DNA of 64,000 bases. Source: Azadirachta indica (lineage: Eukaryota; Streptophyta; Magnoliopsida; Sapindales; Meliaceae). The DNA lies in NCBI GenBank assembly GCA_022749755.1, contig CM040448.1, positions 12,832,481 through 12,896,480 of the forward strand, in the 5' to 3' direction. A model generated the notes under the pieces. The model was given only the letters and a program-made list of their open reading frames with translations. It made no database searches and was not told the origin of the DNA. A program made the translations under genes and the position numbers. Of the stretch, positions 26,753 to 38,922 are shown piece after piece. Each line of letters opens with the position of its first letter. The first letter of the stretch is position 1.

Positions 26753-28215
26753 TTTCATAAATTCAATTAGTATAAAACATTATCATGTATTGGATAAGTA
26801 TTTCACTAATCCAGATGTAATATTGAAAAATCTCATGGCTAATTACTCGGGACTATAATTAGATGAACTCATCGAGTGTTTGCTTTCTTTGTTTCTTTTC
26901 TTTTTTTTTTTTTTCACTCAAAACAGTTTTAATAAATAGCCACAATAATTTTCTTATATTGAAAAATTTACCAAAAAATTTCTTACTTAAATTTAAGCTG
27001 AGTTTTGATAAGGGTGGCGTTCCATTTGACTTGAGAGTGCTTATATAAACGCAGTTACGTACTAGTGTTTTAAACTTTCATGACTTGTTCATAATAAGTG
27101 GTTGAATTGCATGAGATCAATTGGTATTATGTAATTTCATTATTCATAAATCAAATTATCATAGTTGATGATTTGGCAAACGTGGGTATGTTTTGTTCTT
27201 TTTTTTCTTTTGTTGAAATACACGCTAAACATCATTCAAAAATATTTTACACAAGAACGCATAAAGTTTGCCCAAATATCCATTTTATTCATGGGTTATT
27301 TTTATAAAAATTATATAATGGATCTCTCAATTTGGTCTATTAAATTTTATTTTTATCTTCTAATAAAATTTCTTCATTCGTGTATAAAAAGTTCTTGCTC
27401 AATTAAGCTAGCCATAACCACAATTAGATAATAGTCAATGTGTTTTAAAAATAAAAAATCATAGTATACATGACCATTATTATAACTTTTAGAGTAGTCT
27501 TTTACTTAATACTGAGAAAGAGAGTATTAATACAAATACAAAATTCAAATATAAAAAGTATTCTAATTGATGTAGCAACAGATTTAATATTCATATAAAA
27601 AACTAGTCTAAATTAATTTAAAAGGCTAGGATGAATATTTGATAAAAACATTATACTTTCTTAAAAAAATAATTTTTTGTATCAAATTGGTTAATGTAAA
27701 TAATAAACCGTATATTAGTAATAGCAATATGAAAGAGAAAATTTCGCTCTCGAGGCCATAGACCAAAAAATTTAAAAACAAAAAACATTGTAATGATACA
27801 CAGTCGTTCTAGAGGTGAACTATATGTAAATAAAGACAGATGATGATCATTGTAACATTCCGTAATCTTCAATGAAATACTCCTTTGCTCGGCTCTCATT
27901 CTCTAACTCATTTTTTTATTGCTTTTTCTCTATTTTCTTATTGAAATATAATTTTTTTGACGTGAAATTTCTGTCGGCAAGATTTATATTTGTAACTGCA
28001 AATCAGAAAAGTGAAATTAGACTCCTCAGAAATATTGACCGATTTCAGAAAACGAAATATACACTTTCATCAATCACATTTAATTTTTATGCAACATGAA
28101 TGGTCCATAAACCAGTAAAAAAGATAGCCCCACTAATAATCCTCTTCCTCCCGAATCACTAACCAACCAGGCCGCGCGTAACCTCATCAGGAGGTACTGA
28201 TGGGAAAATGATACG

Positions 28216-28432
28216 TCTCAAGAATTGATGAGAGACAAGAAGGATTTATACATATTACGTATACAAGTTGAATAAGAAAAACAACTTTCGATTATGTGAT
28301 CTAACCCATCGAGGATCTGATGATCTGTAATATCTCAAGAATTGACGAGAGACAAGAAGGATTTATCTATATTACGTATAACAACTTTCTATTATGTGAT
28401 CTAACCCATCGAGGATCTGATGATCTGTAATA
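28216..28432. repeat. Tandem duplication, 117 bp and 100 bp copies
   Basis: Copy 1 (28216-28332) and copy 2 (28333-28432) are near identical, each starting TCTCAAGAATTGA and sharing CTAACCCATCGAGGATCTGA. Copy 2 lacks 17 internal bases (CAAGTTGAATAAGAAAA) and differs at a few positions. The repeat lies about 520 bases upstream of the LTI65 start codon. Confidence 0.85.
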
Positions 28433-28563
28433 ACTAATTTCGGTCCAAACTTTTAAAGACGATCATTAAAGATCTGGATATGCATCCATGATCCAACAAT
28501 ATCACTCATCATAGCACATGCTAACCATGCAGATTGATACAAAATTGCTTATATGCTCTGTTT

Positions 28564-28863
28564 ACGCGTGTGCCCGTGCTCACCGGACACATACTCCACG
28601 TGGGACCGGACCTTCAATTTGATTTAAGTTGTAATTGTCGAATCATCCATGGCAGTGGATTACCGTATTATTGTACGTAGGCTTCTGATAAGATCGTCAT
28701 AGGGTAAACCCTCTTACACACGGCTTTAAGGCCACGTACAAAAGCAGACAGGTAATACGTGGCACGACACGGAGAAAGGTCGGTTAAATGAAACGTGTCG
28801 TTATCCTATTAACCCACCGCATGCAAAGGTGGCGGAACAGTGTGACATGGCGCCCTCTATAAA
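28564..28863 (+). promoter_or_regulatory. LTI65 promoter: ABRE cluster, DRE and TATA box
   Basis: Visible elements are ACGCGTGTG (coupling-element-like) at 28564, CACGTG at 28597-28602, GCCACGTAC at 28731-28739, TACGTGGC at 28756-28763, GTCGGT (DRE/CRT core on the other strand) at 28779-28784, and ACGTGTC at 28793-28799. TATAAA is at 28858-28863, about 95 bases before the ATG. Several ABREs plus a DRE near the TATA box are the arrangement known from the Arabidopsis RD29A and RD29B promoters. Control by ABA through AREB/ABF factors and by DREB/CBF factors is therefore likely. This is inferred from motifs only. Confidence 0.75.
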
Positions 28864-28955
28864 CTTTCACTCGTCTTTTCCAATTCCACTACAGTACATT
28901 ATCATCCTTAACTGCCAAAGTCTCATTTGCTTCTGCGAAAGTCTCTGTTTCGATA

Positions 28956-31341
28956 ATGGAATCCCAAATGGCACATCCTCAAGGCCAAAGCCACGAGCAC
29001 GAACCCCACATTGTTGGGCATCACACCAGTAAGTTTTAACTGAGTTAATGTTCTGGAAGGCCGTGAAATGCTGTGCGATACCTGTTTTTATCGATGACGT
29101 GTGTTGTTGTTGTTTTTTTAACTAGCTGATGAAGGTGAAGATGAGCATCACCATGGGAAGAAATCGGTTCTGAGGAAGGCGAAGGCAAAGGCGAAGAAGA
29201 TAAAGGATACACTCACAAAGCACGGCCATGGTCACGACCACGATCATATTCCCGATGATCATAATCTGGACGAGGAAGACGATGATGAGGAAGAAGAGAT
29301 CATTGAAGACCCAGAAATTCATGGTGCACCAAGTACGTTTGTTTTTACACATATACTTATATATGCGTTGGTTGTTTATCATGATTTACGGCCTTTTTTG
29401 GTTGGTGTTATTGTTGTCATGTTACTGGTGACTAGTGATAAATGAACAAGAAGATATTGATCTATATGGAGTGAAAAGATTTTAAGCAGTTTTAAGGACA
29501 GCATTCCAGAACATCGACAAAGGTCTTATTGTTATGTTGTGATTATCAGTTAGGATTTTGTTTCTTCTTCTTATAATTATGAAGAGGTTTGGTTGATTAC
29601 TCCAAGTTATTCATGAAATTTTACAGTGTATGAAACTGCAGCGATTAAGAGCGCTGGACGAGTCGAAAGTTCAGGACAATCTGGGGTCAATGCTGGGAGG
29701 TCAACGGCCATGGACATTGATCCTCTGGCTATGGGACAAAACATGAAGCCTGGAGCTGGAAGCTATGTTCACGGGGAAGAGGAAAGAAAGGGGCAGCCAC
29801 AAGTCAATCTGGGATTGACATCGGTCCTCGGTGAAGTTCCAAATGCACCACAAAACACACCTGTGTCTCATACTGCTCCCGAGACTTGTCATACTAGAAA
29901 TGATGACCCAACCAGAACCTTTGTCCCTGGTCAAGAGGAACATCCAGGGGAGCCAAAAGTCAACCTGCAAAGACCAAAAGGCTTGGAGGAGGATCCTGCA
30001 GCGCCAAAAGACAGGCCAGCTGGTGCTTGTATTTCTTCAAATTATCAGAGCAAAGTGACTGATCCAAACAGTGAGCGTAGTGGATAAAAACACTTGTTTG
30101 GAGTCGATTTTAGTTGTGAAACTGAATTGATTTTCTGTACTAAAATATATTGCAGGTGGTGAAGAAGTAGGAATAACCTCGGTTCTTCGTTCTCTGGACA
30201 AGATGAATATCCATGGTGAATCGAAGTCAAAATCAGGACAAGAACAGAACTGGCCTACTGGTACAGAAGATTTCTACTCCAGCGTGCCCACTGGAAGCCA
30301 TGACCAGTTCTCTCCAGAATTAACTCCTCCAAAACCTTTCAGCGCCGAAGAAACTTTTGATAGTACACGAAGCCAGGAACAACCACATGACAACACTGCT
30401 GACAGACAGCCTAACCAGAGTAGCTACACTCAGGAAATTTCATCTGCCACCTCCACAATTGCTGATAAAGCAATCTCCGCTAAGAATGTTGTAGCTTCAA
30501 AGCTTGGATATGGCGAGCAAGACAACGCAGGAGGACACAAAGTGCATGCAGGGGACAAAAGTTCCACCCCAGCATCAGCAGTGGATTATGGAAAGAAAAT
30601 TGCTTCCACTGTGACCAAGGAGCTGACTCCAGTTTATGAGAAGGTTGCAGGCGCAGGGAGTACCGTAATGTCCAAAATGCCCGGAACAAGCACGGGTACC
30701 GGCAGCCAAAAGGAACGAGGTGTCGAAGGGCAAGATAAGGGAGTTTCTGTTAAGGACTATTTTGTGGAGAAATTGAAGCCCGGAGAAGAAGATAGAGCTC
30801 TGTCGAAGGTGATATCTGATGCTTTGCATAAGAAAAAGGCAGACCAAGGGAATAAGTCGACAGCTTCCAGGCCAGTGACTGGAATGATCTCAGATGCTTT
30901 GCATAAGCAGAAGGAAGAACCGGATCAGGCAACCGAAAAGCCAATGGGAACAGTGACCGAGTCCGAGGAGGTGGCGAGGAGGTTGGGCCCTACTGAGCAT
31001 GATTCTTCTTCAGAGAAGATGGCTTCCACCTATGCGGATAATTCTGGAAAGGGCGTGGTTGACAAGATCAAAGGTGCTGTTGGTTCATGGTTTTCCAAAG
31101 GAGATGAGACTCAAGGATCTCAGCAATCGTTTAATTCTGCCGCTGGTAAGTTTACTCTCACCTAAGCAAGCCACGTATTGATCACTTTGATGCAACGAGT
31201 TGTCTCCGAATGCCTGCATTTTGATGCTAACTGTTTTTTCGGTTTTTCCCTTTTGGCTTTGTAGGCTCCGCTTTTGATGAAGCAGGGAACAGCAGCAGCA
31301 GCTCTGCTGGGGAACGGAGACTTCAGGGGTCGGGGAACTGA
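28956..31341 (+). CDS. LTI65: Low-temperature-induced 65 kDa / RD29B-CAP160 type protein
   Basis: A hydrophilic protein induced by drought, cold and ABA, whose molecular role is not settled. Coding exons are 28956-29028, 29126-29332, 29627-30070, 30156-31145 and 31265-31341. All phases close, giving 596 residues. Features seen are: a His/Gln-rich N-terminus (MESQMAHPQGQSHEHEPH); a basic stretch KKSVLRKAKAKAKKIKDTL followed by HGHGHDHDH and a run of Asp/Glu; repeated V/PGQEE-type segments in exon 3 (GQPQVNLGLTSVLGE, GEPKVNLQRPKGLEE); and the family signature VEKLKPGEEDRALSKVISD with a second ISDALHKQKEE. The C-terminus contains VVDKIKGAVGSWF. It has no signal peptide or membrane segment and is probably disordered. 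It diverges from SHOC1, as the RD29B locus does in Arabidopsis. Confidence 0.92.
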
Positions 31342-33094
31342 CCACAATCCTGCTTCTGTAGCCGGGTGTGGCGTTTCAATAAGTTGTTTTTGAGGTGTTG
31401 TATGCTTGGATTGTTGCAGTAAATTGGCAGTGGTATGCTCAATGTAGTGATTGTAAAAGTGCAAGAAAGATAGATTGGCTTTTTGTTCACAGTAGTATGG
31501 GTTTTATACAGTTTGACTAATGAAATCTGCAGTGATACGTTTTCATGCATACGGCCTTTTGCCAATAAACTAGTCCTTTTCCAAGCAAACTGCTATTATA
31601 TAGAAATAACGAGCTTCGTTGAGATAAATTGTGGCCGGTCTTTTTAACACACAACGAAAATTTAATGTTTCCCCAACTTTATTGCCCTTTCAAACATCTC
31701 CAAATAATGCTGGAAATTCAATTTGTAAACCAGCAACAAACCGTCAACACTAAAATGGTAACTACAAAAAAATACGAATCTAATTGTTCCTGGAACTGTT
31801 TAGTGCTAAGAGAAGTCCACGGAGTGCTAAGCACAGCGCCGGGCAAAGCCCTTTTCAGAAAGCAGTTGCGAGTTTGCGGTAGTTGAAACAGAACGAAAAT
31901 AGATTGACAGCTAGACAACCAGACGATAGCATCCTCACTTACCTCTGCTTTGCATTGTCTCCCTGGTAGTTATGTTTGGGATCGAAATATTGTCATGTCA
32001 ATGCAGAACTTTAGTCGCCGAATCTAAATGTTCAATACAAATAAAAGAATGTTAATCATTAGTTGCTAGCTAATTATTTTAATAAAAATAAACAGTTTAA
32101 GCACATTCTTAATTTATTACTTTTTATTAGTGTCAAATAAAAGTATATGTAATTATATTTTTAAAATTAAATAAAAGGCAATACATTTTTAAGCAGACCC
32201 TCATGTTTATTAGTAGCGCGCAAACATTCCAATTCGCAACAAATTTGCTTTGACTAAGTAATAGGATACATCTATTGATCCTTAAGACACAAAGTAATGA
32301 AAATATAAAAGTTTAAAATGTGCATCATTATGGTCGCGAGTCTTTGAGTCTGGACATTTCCGTACTAGGCTAATGTACCTTGTAAAACTAGAGAAATTGA
32401 ATGAGAAAACTAAATCGAATAGTCAATTGGACCAAATTCTACAAAGCTCTGTCAATATAATTTTACTTATATCAGGTATTAGTTTAGTGACATGTTATTT
32501 TCTCACTTATTTTTCGTTTTTTACTCATTTTCTTCTCTTCCATACCTCTCCAAAATTTGTTCGAAATGAAAATTTATCTCGACTGTTTTCATGCATTAGA
32601 CAGTAATAAAATAATATATAATTAATCACAGTTCTTAAGAAAAATAAAATTAACAAATTCGTATAACGGATGATTTATGTTAATTAAAAATATATATTTA
32701 CTGTGGATGACGTGTCGTACGATGATTGAAAAACTCCGTAGCAATGGTATGTATGAAGCTTTCGCCCAACATTAGGCCTTACTCCTTCAGTTCCGTTTCC
32801 CAGCAGTTTTTTCCTACTTTACTTACACGAGCGAAGCGTCGGGCCGGTCGGGCCAGTCTTAAGACCGATATACCCTCCACAATCAGCTGTATGCAAGGTA
32901 ACTCTTTGTTTGCGAGCAGTCTCTGTTGAACTTTATATATTCAATTAAAATCGTACTCTGCAATTGGGTATTTTTAGTTTAATGGGTATCTCTCAATTTG
33001 AGTACAAAGGGTTTTCCAATTTCTGTGTGTTAAAAAATCTCAATCTGTCGCTGGGTTTATTGGGTTTGTATTCTACTGCAAGGTTACGGAGATA
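31342..33094. other. Intergenic region and leader of the PPR gene
   Basis: The left part holds the LTI65 3' UTR. The right part (about 32780-33094) probably carries the 5' leader of the PPR gene, with a possible leader intron starting at AAG|GTAACT near 32897. No other gene is seen. Confidence 0.5.
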
Positions 33095-34591
33095 ATGGGA
33101 TTACCCAAGTGTCTGATACACATGAATAATGAACTCTGTGGCTTTATTGGTGCACGAATAGTGAATAAGCTTTCGTGTTTTCTTGTTCTTTCACGTAAAT
33201 TTTGTGATTATACCGGTGATGGTGGTAAAACTGATACTGGATTTAATTGCATTGAGGAGACGTTAACTAAAGTATATGAAAGCTCAGATTTTGATACTGC
33301 TATGAATGGAAACCCCATCTTTTATGATTACCAGCACTCTACCAAGCAGCGTTTCTCTGTGCGGACAAGTTTTTTGGATAATGTTAAGCTTGATGCTACA
33401 AGGGTACTCGATATTTTACAAAATGATGGCCCGGGATTTGATGCAAAATTGGCTTTGAGTGAGTCACAAATAAGGGTTTCAGAGATACTTGTGAGGGAAG
33501 TTCTTATGGGAATTTTGAGGAACATAAATTATGCAGACAAGACCAGGTGCGCCAAATTGGCATATAAGTTTTTTCTATGGTCTGGTCAGCAGGAAAATGT
33601 TAGGCGCACGGCAAACTCATATCATTTGATAATGAAAATATTTGCAGACTGCGAAGAATTTAAGGCAATGTGGAGGCTGGTTGACGAAATGATCGAGAAT
33701 GGTTTCCCAACTACAGCCCGAACATTTAACATATTAATCTGTACTTGTGGGGAGGCTGGTTTGGCTAGGAAAGTCGTGGAGAGGTTTATTAAGTCGAAAA
33801 CATTCAATTTTAGGCCGTTTAAGAATTCTTACAATGCAATTCTGCATTCTCTTCTTGGTATAAGACAGTACAAATTGATTGAGTGGGTTTATCAGCATAT
33901 GTCTAATGAGGGTCATCCCCCAGATATTTTAACATATAACATTATTATGTGTGCAAAGTATAGGTTGGGGAAGTTAGATCAATTTCACAGATTGCTTGAT
34001 GAAATGGGTAGATCTGGATTTTCCCCCGATTTTCACACATATAACATTCTTCTACATGTGCTTGGCAAAGGAGATAAACCACTTGCAGCACTTAATCTTT
34101 TGGATCACATGAAGGAAGTTGGTTTTGATCCGAGCGTTCTTCATTTTACCACCTTGATGGATGGCCTAAGCCGAGCAGGAAATTTAGAAGGCTGCAAGTA
34201 CTTTTTTGATGAGATGACTAAAAAGGGGTGCGTGCCTGACGTGGTATGTTACACCGTTATGATAACAGGTTACGTAGTAGCTGGGGAGCTTGAGCAGGCT
34301 GAGGAATTGTTCAATGAGATGGTCATTAAGGGCCAGCTTCCAAATGTATTTACATATAATTCCATGATTCGTGGCTTTTGCATGGCAGGGAAGTTTGATG
34401 AAGCATGCTCAATGCTGAAAGAAATGGAATCTAGAGGTTGTAATCCAAATTTTCTAGTGTACAATACCCTGGTGAGCAATTTACGAAATGCAGGAAAGCT
34501 AGCTGAAGCTCATGAAGTGATTAGACATATGGTTGAGAAGGGTAAATATATCCATCTGGTCTCGAAATTCAAAAGATATAGAAGATGCTAG
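33095..34591 (+). CDS. P-class pentatricopeptide repeat protein (498 aa)
   Basis: PPR proteins bind organellar RNA sequence-specifically and act in splicing, stability or translation of mitochondrial or plastid transcripts. The single coding exon encodes 498 residues. From about residue 174 to 488 there are nine consecutive 35-residue P-type motifs in exact register, for example NSYHLIMKIFADCEEFKAM, ILTYNIIMCAKYRLGKLDQF, VVCYTVMITGYVVAGELEQA and VFTYNSMIRGFCMAGKFDEA. There are no E, DYW or SMR extensions. The N-terminal 40 residues (K, R, S and hydrophobic, few acidic) could be an organellar presequence. It resembles Arabidopsis At1g55630/At3g60050-type proteins, but I cannot fix the orthologue. 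The C-terminus after the last motif (KGKYIHLVSKFKRYRRC) is basic and short. Confidence 0.9.
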   Translation: MGLPKCLIHMNNELCGFIGARIVNKLSCFLVLSRKFCDYTGDGGKTDTGFNCIEETLTKVYESSDFDTAMNGNPIFYDYQHSTKQRFSVRTSFLDNVKLDATRVLDILQNDGPGFDAKLALSESQIRVSEILVREVLMGILRNINYADKTRCAKLAYKFFLWSGQQENVRRTANSYHLIMKIFADCEEFKAMWRLVDEMIENGFPTTARTFNILICTCGEAGLARKVVERFIKSKTFNFRPFKNSYNAILHSLLGIRQYKLIEWVYQHMSNEGHPPDILTYNIIMCAKYRLGKLDQFHRLLDEMGRSGFSPDFHTYNILLHVLGKGDKPLAALNLLDHMKEVGFDPSVLHFTTLMDGLSRAGNLEGCKYFFDEMTKKGCVPDVVCYTVMITGYVVAGELEQAEELFNEMVIKGQLPNVFTYNSMIRGFCMAGKFDEACSMLKEMESRGCNPNFLVYNTLVSNLRNAGKLAEAHEVIRHMVEKGKYIHLVSKFKRYRRC

Positions 34592-37500
34592 AGCAGTTTT
34601 GTGTAACATAGAATTCTTTATTTGTAACTGGAAAAATACTTGTTGATCTGGCTCAGTTGACACCAAACTACCTCGTGGCTGTAATACCATAACGGAAATG
34701 GAAATGGTAAAATTTTCACCTCTTTTACTTTTTATATTTTTTCATTCAGAGTTATTGCAATATAATAGAAAGCTAAACTGCCTTTTCATTTGTGTGTGTT
34801 AGCGTCTATTGTGCTGTATTAAAGCAGTCATATAATTACATTGTCTTCAGCTTTTAATTTTTATCACAATGATGCAATATAGTTTGTTATTTACCATAAT
34901 TTCTGACCAGGGATGGAGACTGAATTCACCTTAACTAGTATTTGAAATCTGACCTGCATCATGTGAATAATAATATTGGTAAATCTCCTTTTAACTAGTA
35001 TTTCAAATCTGACCTGCATCATGTGAATAATAATATTGGTAAATCTCCTTCTGGGAGGAAGGCGGGTATTTGACGGGAGAGTAGTGTAGATCCCCAGTGG
35101 AAGACAGGATTAAAATAGAAAGATTATAATAGAAGAAAGAAGTTTGATAAAACTAACGACAATGTGGTGGGAATTTGTTCCTTTTTAATAATTTTGATCT
35201 CCCAAAAGATAGTAGCAAGTCTGCTCTTTTTTAAAGCAAATAATTTATACAATCCTTCATTTGAAGGTGGTTGTGGCCATGTATTGTAACTGTCAACTGT
35301 GATGTTAATGGAGGTGCTGGCAACAGTGGGAATGATGGGAATAGTTCTATAATAGCTGATGGGTTGATGCAGTGGAGTGGACAAATTGGAGGAGCTATAT
35401 GACGGTATTGTTGAATTCTTTAATGAAGCAGAAGTGGAGATGTTGTTAATGGGGGTGGACTGTTGGTGGTGCTGGTGGTGCCAACAGCAAATGCATCGAG
35501 TAGTTTTGACAGTTAGAAAAACTAAATTAAAAAGTGGTTGGACTTAAACCTTCAATTTATGTGAATCCTTAACTGTATAAGAATGTCAAAGTTTTAGTTG
35601 AAGAGAACATGAGTTAATAAAGTCCAAGGTTCTTGAAATCCGGCATTCATTTCCTGTCTAAAAGGCAAAACAAAAATGATTGACGTTAAATATTTCACTT
35701 TGAATTACGAAACAATCATTCAAGAAAATATTCACAGTAGGTACATAGGAAAGAGGGAGTGAAGAAATGAGATTTTTCTTGAAGCCATCTTCATCTCTTT
35801 GTAATCTAGAAGCACCAATTCTAAAGCTTTCCCTCACTTTCACTGTGTCAGGCATTGCACCTGTCCCAGATGTATTGCATTTCTTTTGATAATTATATTG
35901 CCACTTGAAGGTCCTTATATTAGATGCCTTGTAATTGTATTTCCCTACCATCTTGAGGCAAAGTGGGGAGAATGTAAGGTTTGGTAGATTCTTTTTTGTT
36001 TATCCATTGTTGAAGGAGTAAGTGATAAATTCCAGAGAAATAGAAGATAAAAATGATGATTTTATGTTTGTTTATCTTTTGTGCAGGTTTCTTTTTGTTT
36101 GAGCTTCCAATAAAGATGTGAAACTTATTAAAAAGTTTCCAGTCTGCACCAATGGTTTCATCTTATTAGTCATCATAGCCGAGTCGTCATCTTCAAGAAT
36201 GTCTATACGAGGAGAATAGCTTTATAATGGACTAACATGAAGTGCCATGAAAACCAGATGGAACCATATATATGTAAATTTTAGTCCAATGACAAATAGC
36301 ATTCCTATATCTCAAAGTTCATATTGAGGCACTCTCTGGAGTACGAGCCCTGTACTGACTTGCATGAAGTTGTCATCCGATTTGTGAAACCATGGCCATC
36401 ATCCTTTTGTAGCTATACAAGACCTGCTTGGATCATTTTTCTTCCCTCTGAAGTTTGGTCCTTCATCTGTTTGAGTGCAGTATCTACTGTAACAGTCATA
36501 TTTACATAGAAAATAACTCCTGAGTAAAGAACTGGGGCATAGTGGGGATTCAGATCTACACTTTCATCAGCAGATTATTGATCTTCAATCTCTTTGGGGA
36601 AGAACTTTTTTGCCTATCGGCAATAAAAGATTTTCTCTCTTCACCCTTCTTGTCTGTATCTTCTTAATAAGCTGCAGGGCCCGGATAAACAGGATAATTA
36701 CAACATCTCATGTATATCTGACTCCCAAGTTACTGAGTAAGACTTTTTTAACTACGATTGAGTATTGTCAAAACTTGCCCCATTATAAGTTATGCCAAAA
36801 TTTTGATGTAAACATTCATTCATTCCAAAATTCAAAAAAGGTTTATGTCTTAATTCATAATTAAATATTCTTTATTTTTCAAAAAAACCTTTAGCTCATT
36901 CTAACGGGCACAATGTTGCTTTGACTTAAAATGGATTGCTGTCACTTTAGATATTTGCTCCTCTTCCATTTATTTGTTTTCCCTATAGATTATTTGCTGC
37001 GTCAGGTGCTTGATTGTGTGTTACTTAAGGAGCCAGTGGCTCACTTTTATATCTGCTATATTTTTTCCACACTGTCTTGCTCCTTGACCACCACAAGTAT
37101 GTGACATTCCAACTTCAGTTACCGAGTAAAACAACTGGTGCGTGAATATAATGAAAAATGCATCAATTATTTATGATCACGCCTGGTTTTATCCTTGCAA
37201 GAATAGATTTCTCTTGATATTGTCTTGTGTGAGATCATGTTGTGCATGCTTTAGCCTCAGGCTTCCATGTGAAGAAGTCTGGTACGAGTGGCGTTAGGTT
37301 GCATAAAACTTGATGAAACAGATCTGGTAGCTAATCATAGAAGTGTTAATTTGTTCTCCACAATTATTCATCCTGCTATCTTATTCCGTCTGTATGTGCA
37401 TGCCTGCATGTGTATGTTGGTCTTTCAGAGATAGGGATCTGAAGTCCAGAAAGTCGAGGTACCTAGTTTGAAATCATGCTGCCAAGGTTTGAAAATAGGA

Positions 37501-38922
37501 GTTATCAAAACTTATCATAATTCATGCATGATCTGTACTTTGTTATAACCATCATTATCACACCAGCTAGGCAGTGTACTGTTTAATATTCTTTTGTACA
37601 AAGGATGGGCGTCTTATTGACACCATCATGACATAATAGCACACCTAACAAAATAAAAAATATAGTTCTAATTCCTACCCTTTTCTTTCAACAGAAGCAT
37701 TAGCTTTATCTTTAATCTAGGTATAATTATGCTTTTAGATTCTTCAACAGCTATGCAGATGCTATGAATCCATATAATCCAAATAGAAGTATGCATCAAT
37801 ACGTCAATGCAGCAAGCATTTGTTGTGCTTTGCCAAACCATTGTGCACTTCGCTTTACCAATTTCCCAATTTTTTTATTCATTGATTCATTACTGAAAAT
37901 GAGAGCAAGTTGCGGGCGTCTAGAAATACCCATTTTTTATGGTCAAACAGCCTCATAGTAGATTTGATAGAGACGAGGAGGCTGGTAAATGCCATTTAGA
38001 GTGTTTCAAGCCGGTGGCCAATCCAAAAAAAAGATAGAAAAATGAATAAATTATTTTAAAGCCTTTGATAGATACTACTATTCCATGTACTTGCTTGTAC
38101 ATTCAACTAACAAAATTTTATTTAATGTATATTTACTTTAAAATTGATTAAAGATCACAAATGATCAAAAGTCTTTTCCTGCCTTTTAACTATTCAATAG
38201 TTTTTGGGTAATTAAAGATTTGAGAAGCGCTTGGAAACATTTATGAAGAAATCGACTACTTCCAACTGCTTGTATGAGAAGCACTGCCGGTACAAAAGTG
38301 CTTCCATTAATGACACGCAAAAACAAACCCAAGCTACGGTGCATCAGCAAGTGATAGATACATCAGTACCACTAGAAGTTATTTCACAACTAAAATTATT
38401 CGAGCATAACATAGAAAACGATACATTCTGAAGTTAGCCCATTAACTTTACAGGTTATGATCAATCTCCTTCTGCAATCTCACCAAATCACGTTCTATCG
38501 TTTGAATACACGTAAAATCTCCATTTTCCCCTTGCGCGTTATAAATCCAGAAGAATTAAAATTTAAAAAAAAAAAAAAAAAAGAGGTAAGAAAATAAAGA
38601 ATGATAGTATGACATTTTGGAATTATTCAATTCTGTGGGCGTACGTTTACTGTTTATTCTTTAGAATTTTTTCGGGTGGAAAATGACCTGTAAACAAATA
38701 AATTTGATGAAACTCGTGAGCCTCTTTCACATTACTTAATTGTTTGAGAAACAAGACAAATATGTCGATGGCTGGCGATTCTCACAACATTAATAAGAAT
38801 AATAACAATAATAATATTAATCTAATTACAATATTGCTAACAAGGATGAAAATATTTTGATAAAAACAAAAATATTTTAACACTCACTCTATTTTTACGG
38901 CCAAAACAGGGTTGGGGTGGCT
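34592..38922. other. Intergenic region of about 4.3 kb
   Basis: No supported gene. Many short open frames exist on both strands (for example 35658-35951 minus, 97 codons), but none resembles a known family or shows splice support. A 60-bp tandem duplication lies at 34931-35050. The sequence is less AT-rich than the other spacers, so unannotated transcript (UTR or lncRNA) is possible. Confidence 0.5.
34931..35050. repeat. 60-bp tandem duplication
   Basis: Copies 34931-34990 and 34991-35050 begin TTAACTAGTATTT and end AAATCTCCTT. They differ at one position (G to C at base 14 of the unit), so the duplication is young. Confidence 0.95.

Larger units (their letters stand above)
26594..28559. other. 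Intergenic region between SHOC1 and LTI65
   Basis: These two genes diverge from here. The part next to SHOC1 is its promoter and leader, followed by a (TA)n run at 26721-26749. AT-rich DNA with no supported coding frame follows, then a tandem duplication at 28216-28432 listed separately. Confidence 0.6.

Noticed and set aside
35658..35951. 97-codon minus-strand open frame
   Set aside because: No recognisable motif, and low-complexity ends. The surrounding DNA shows no splice or promoter signals.
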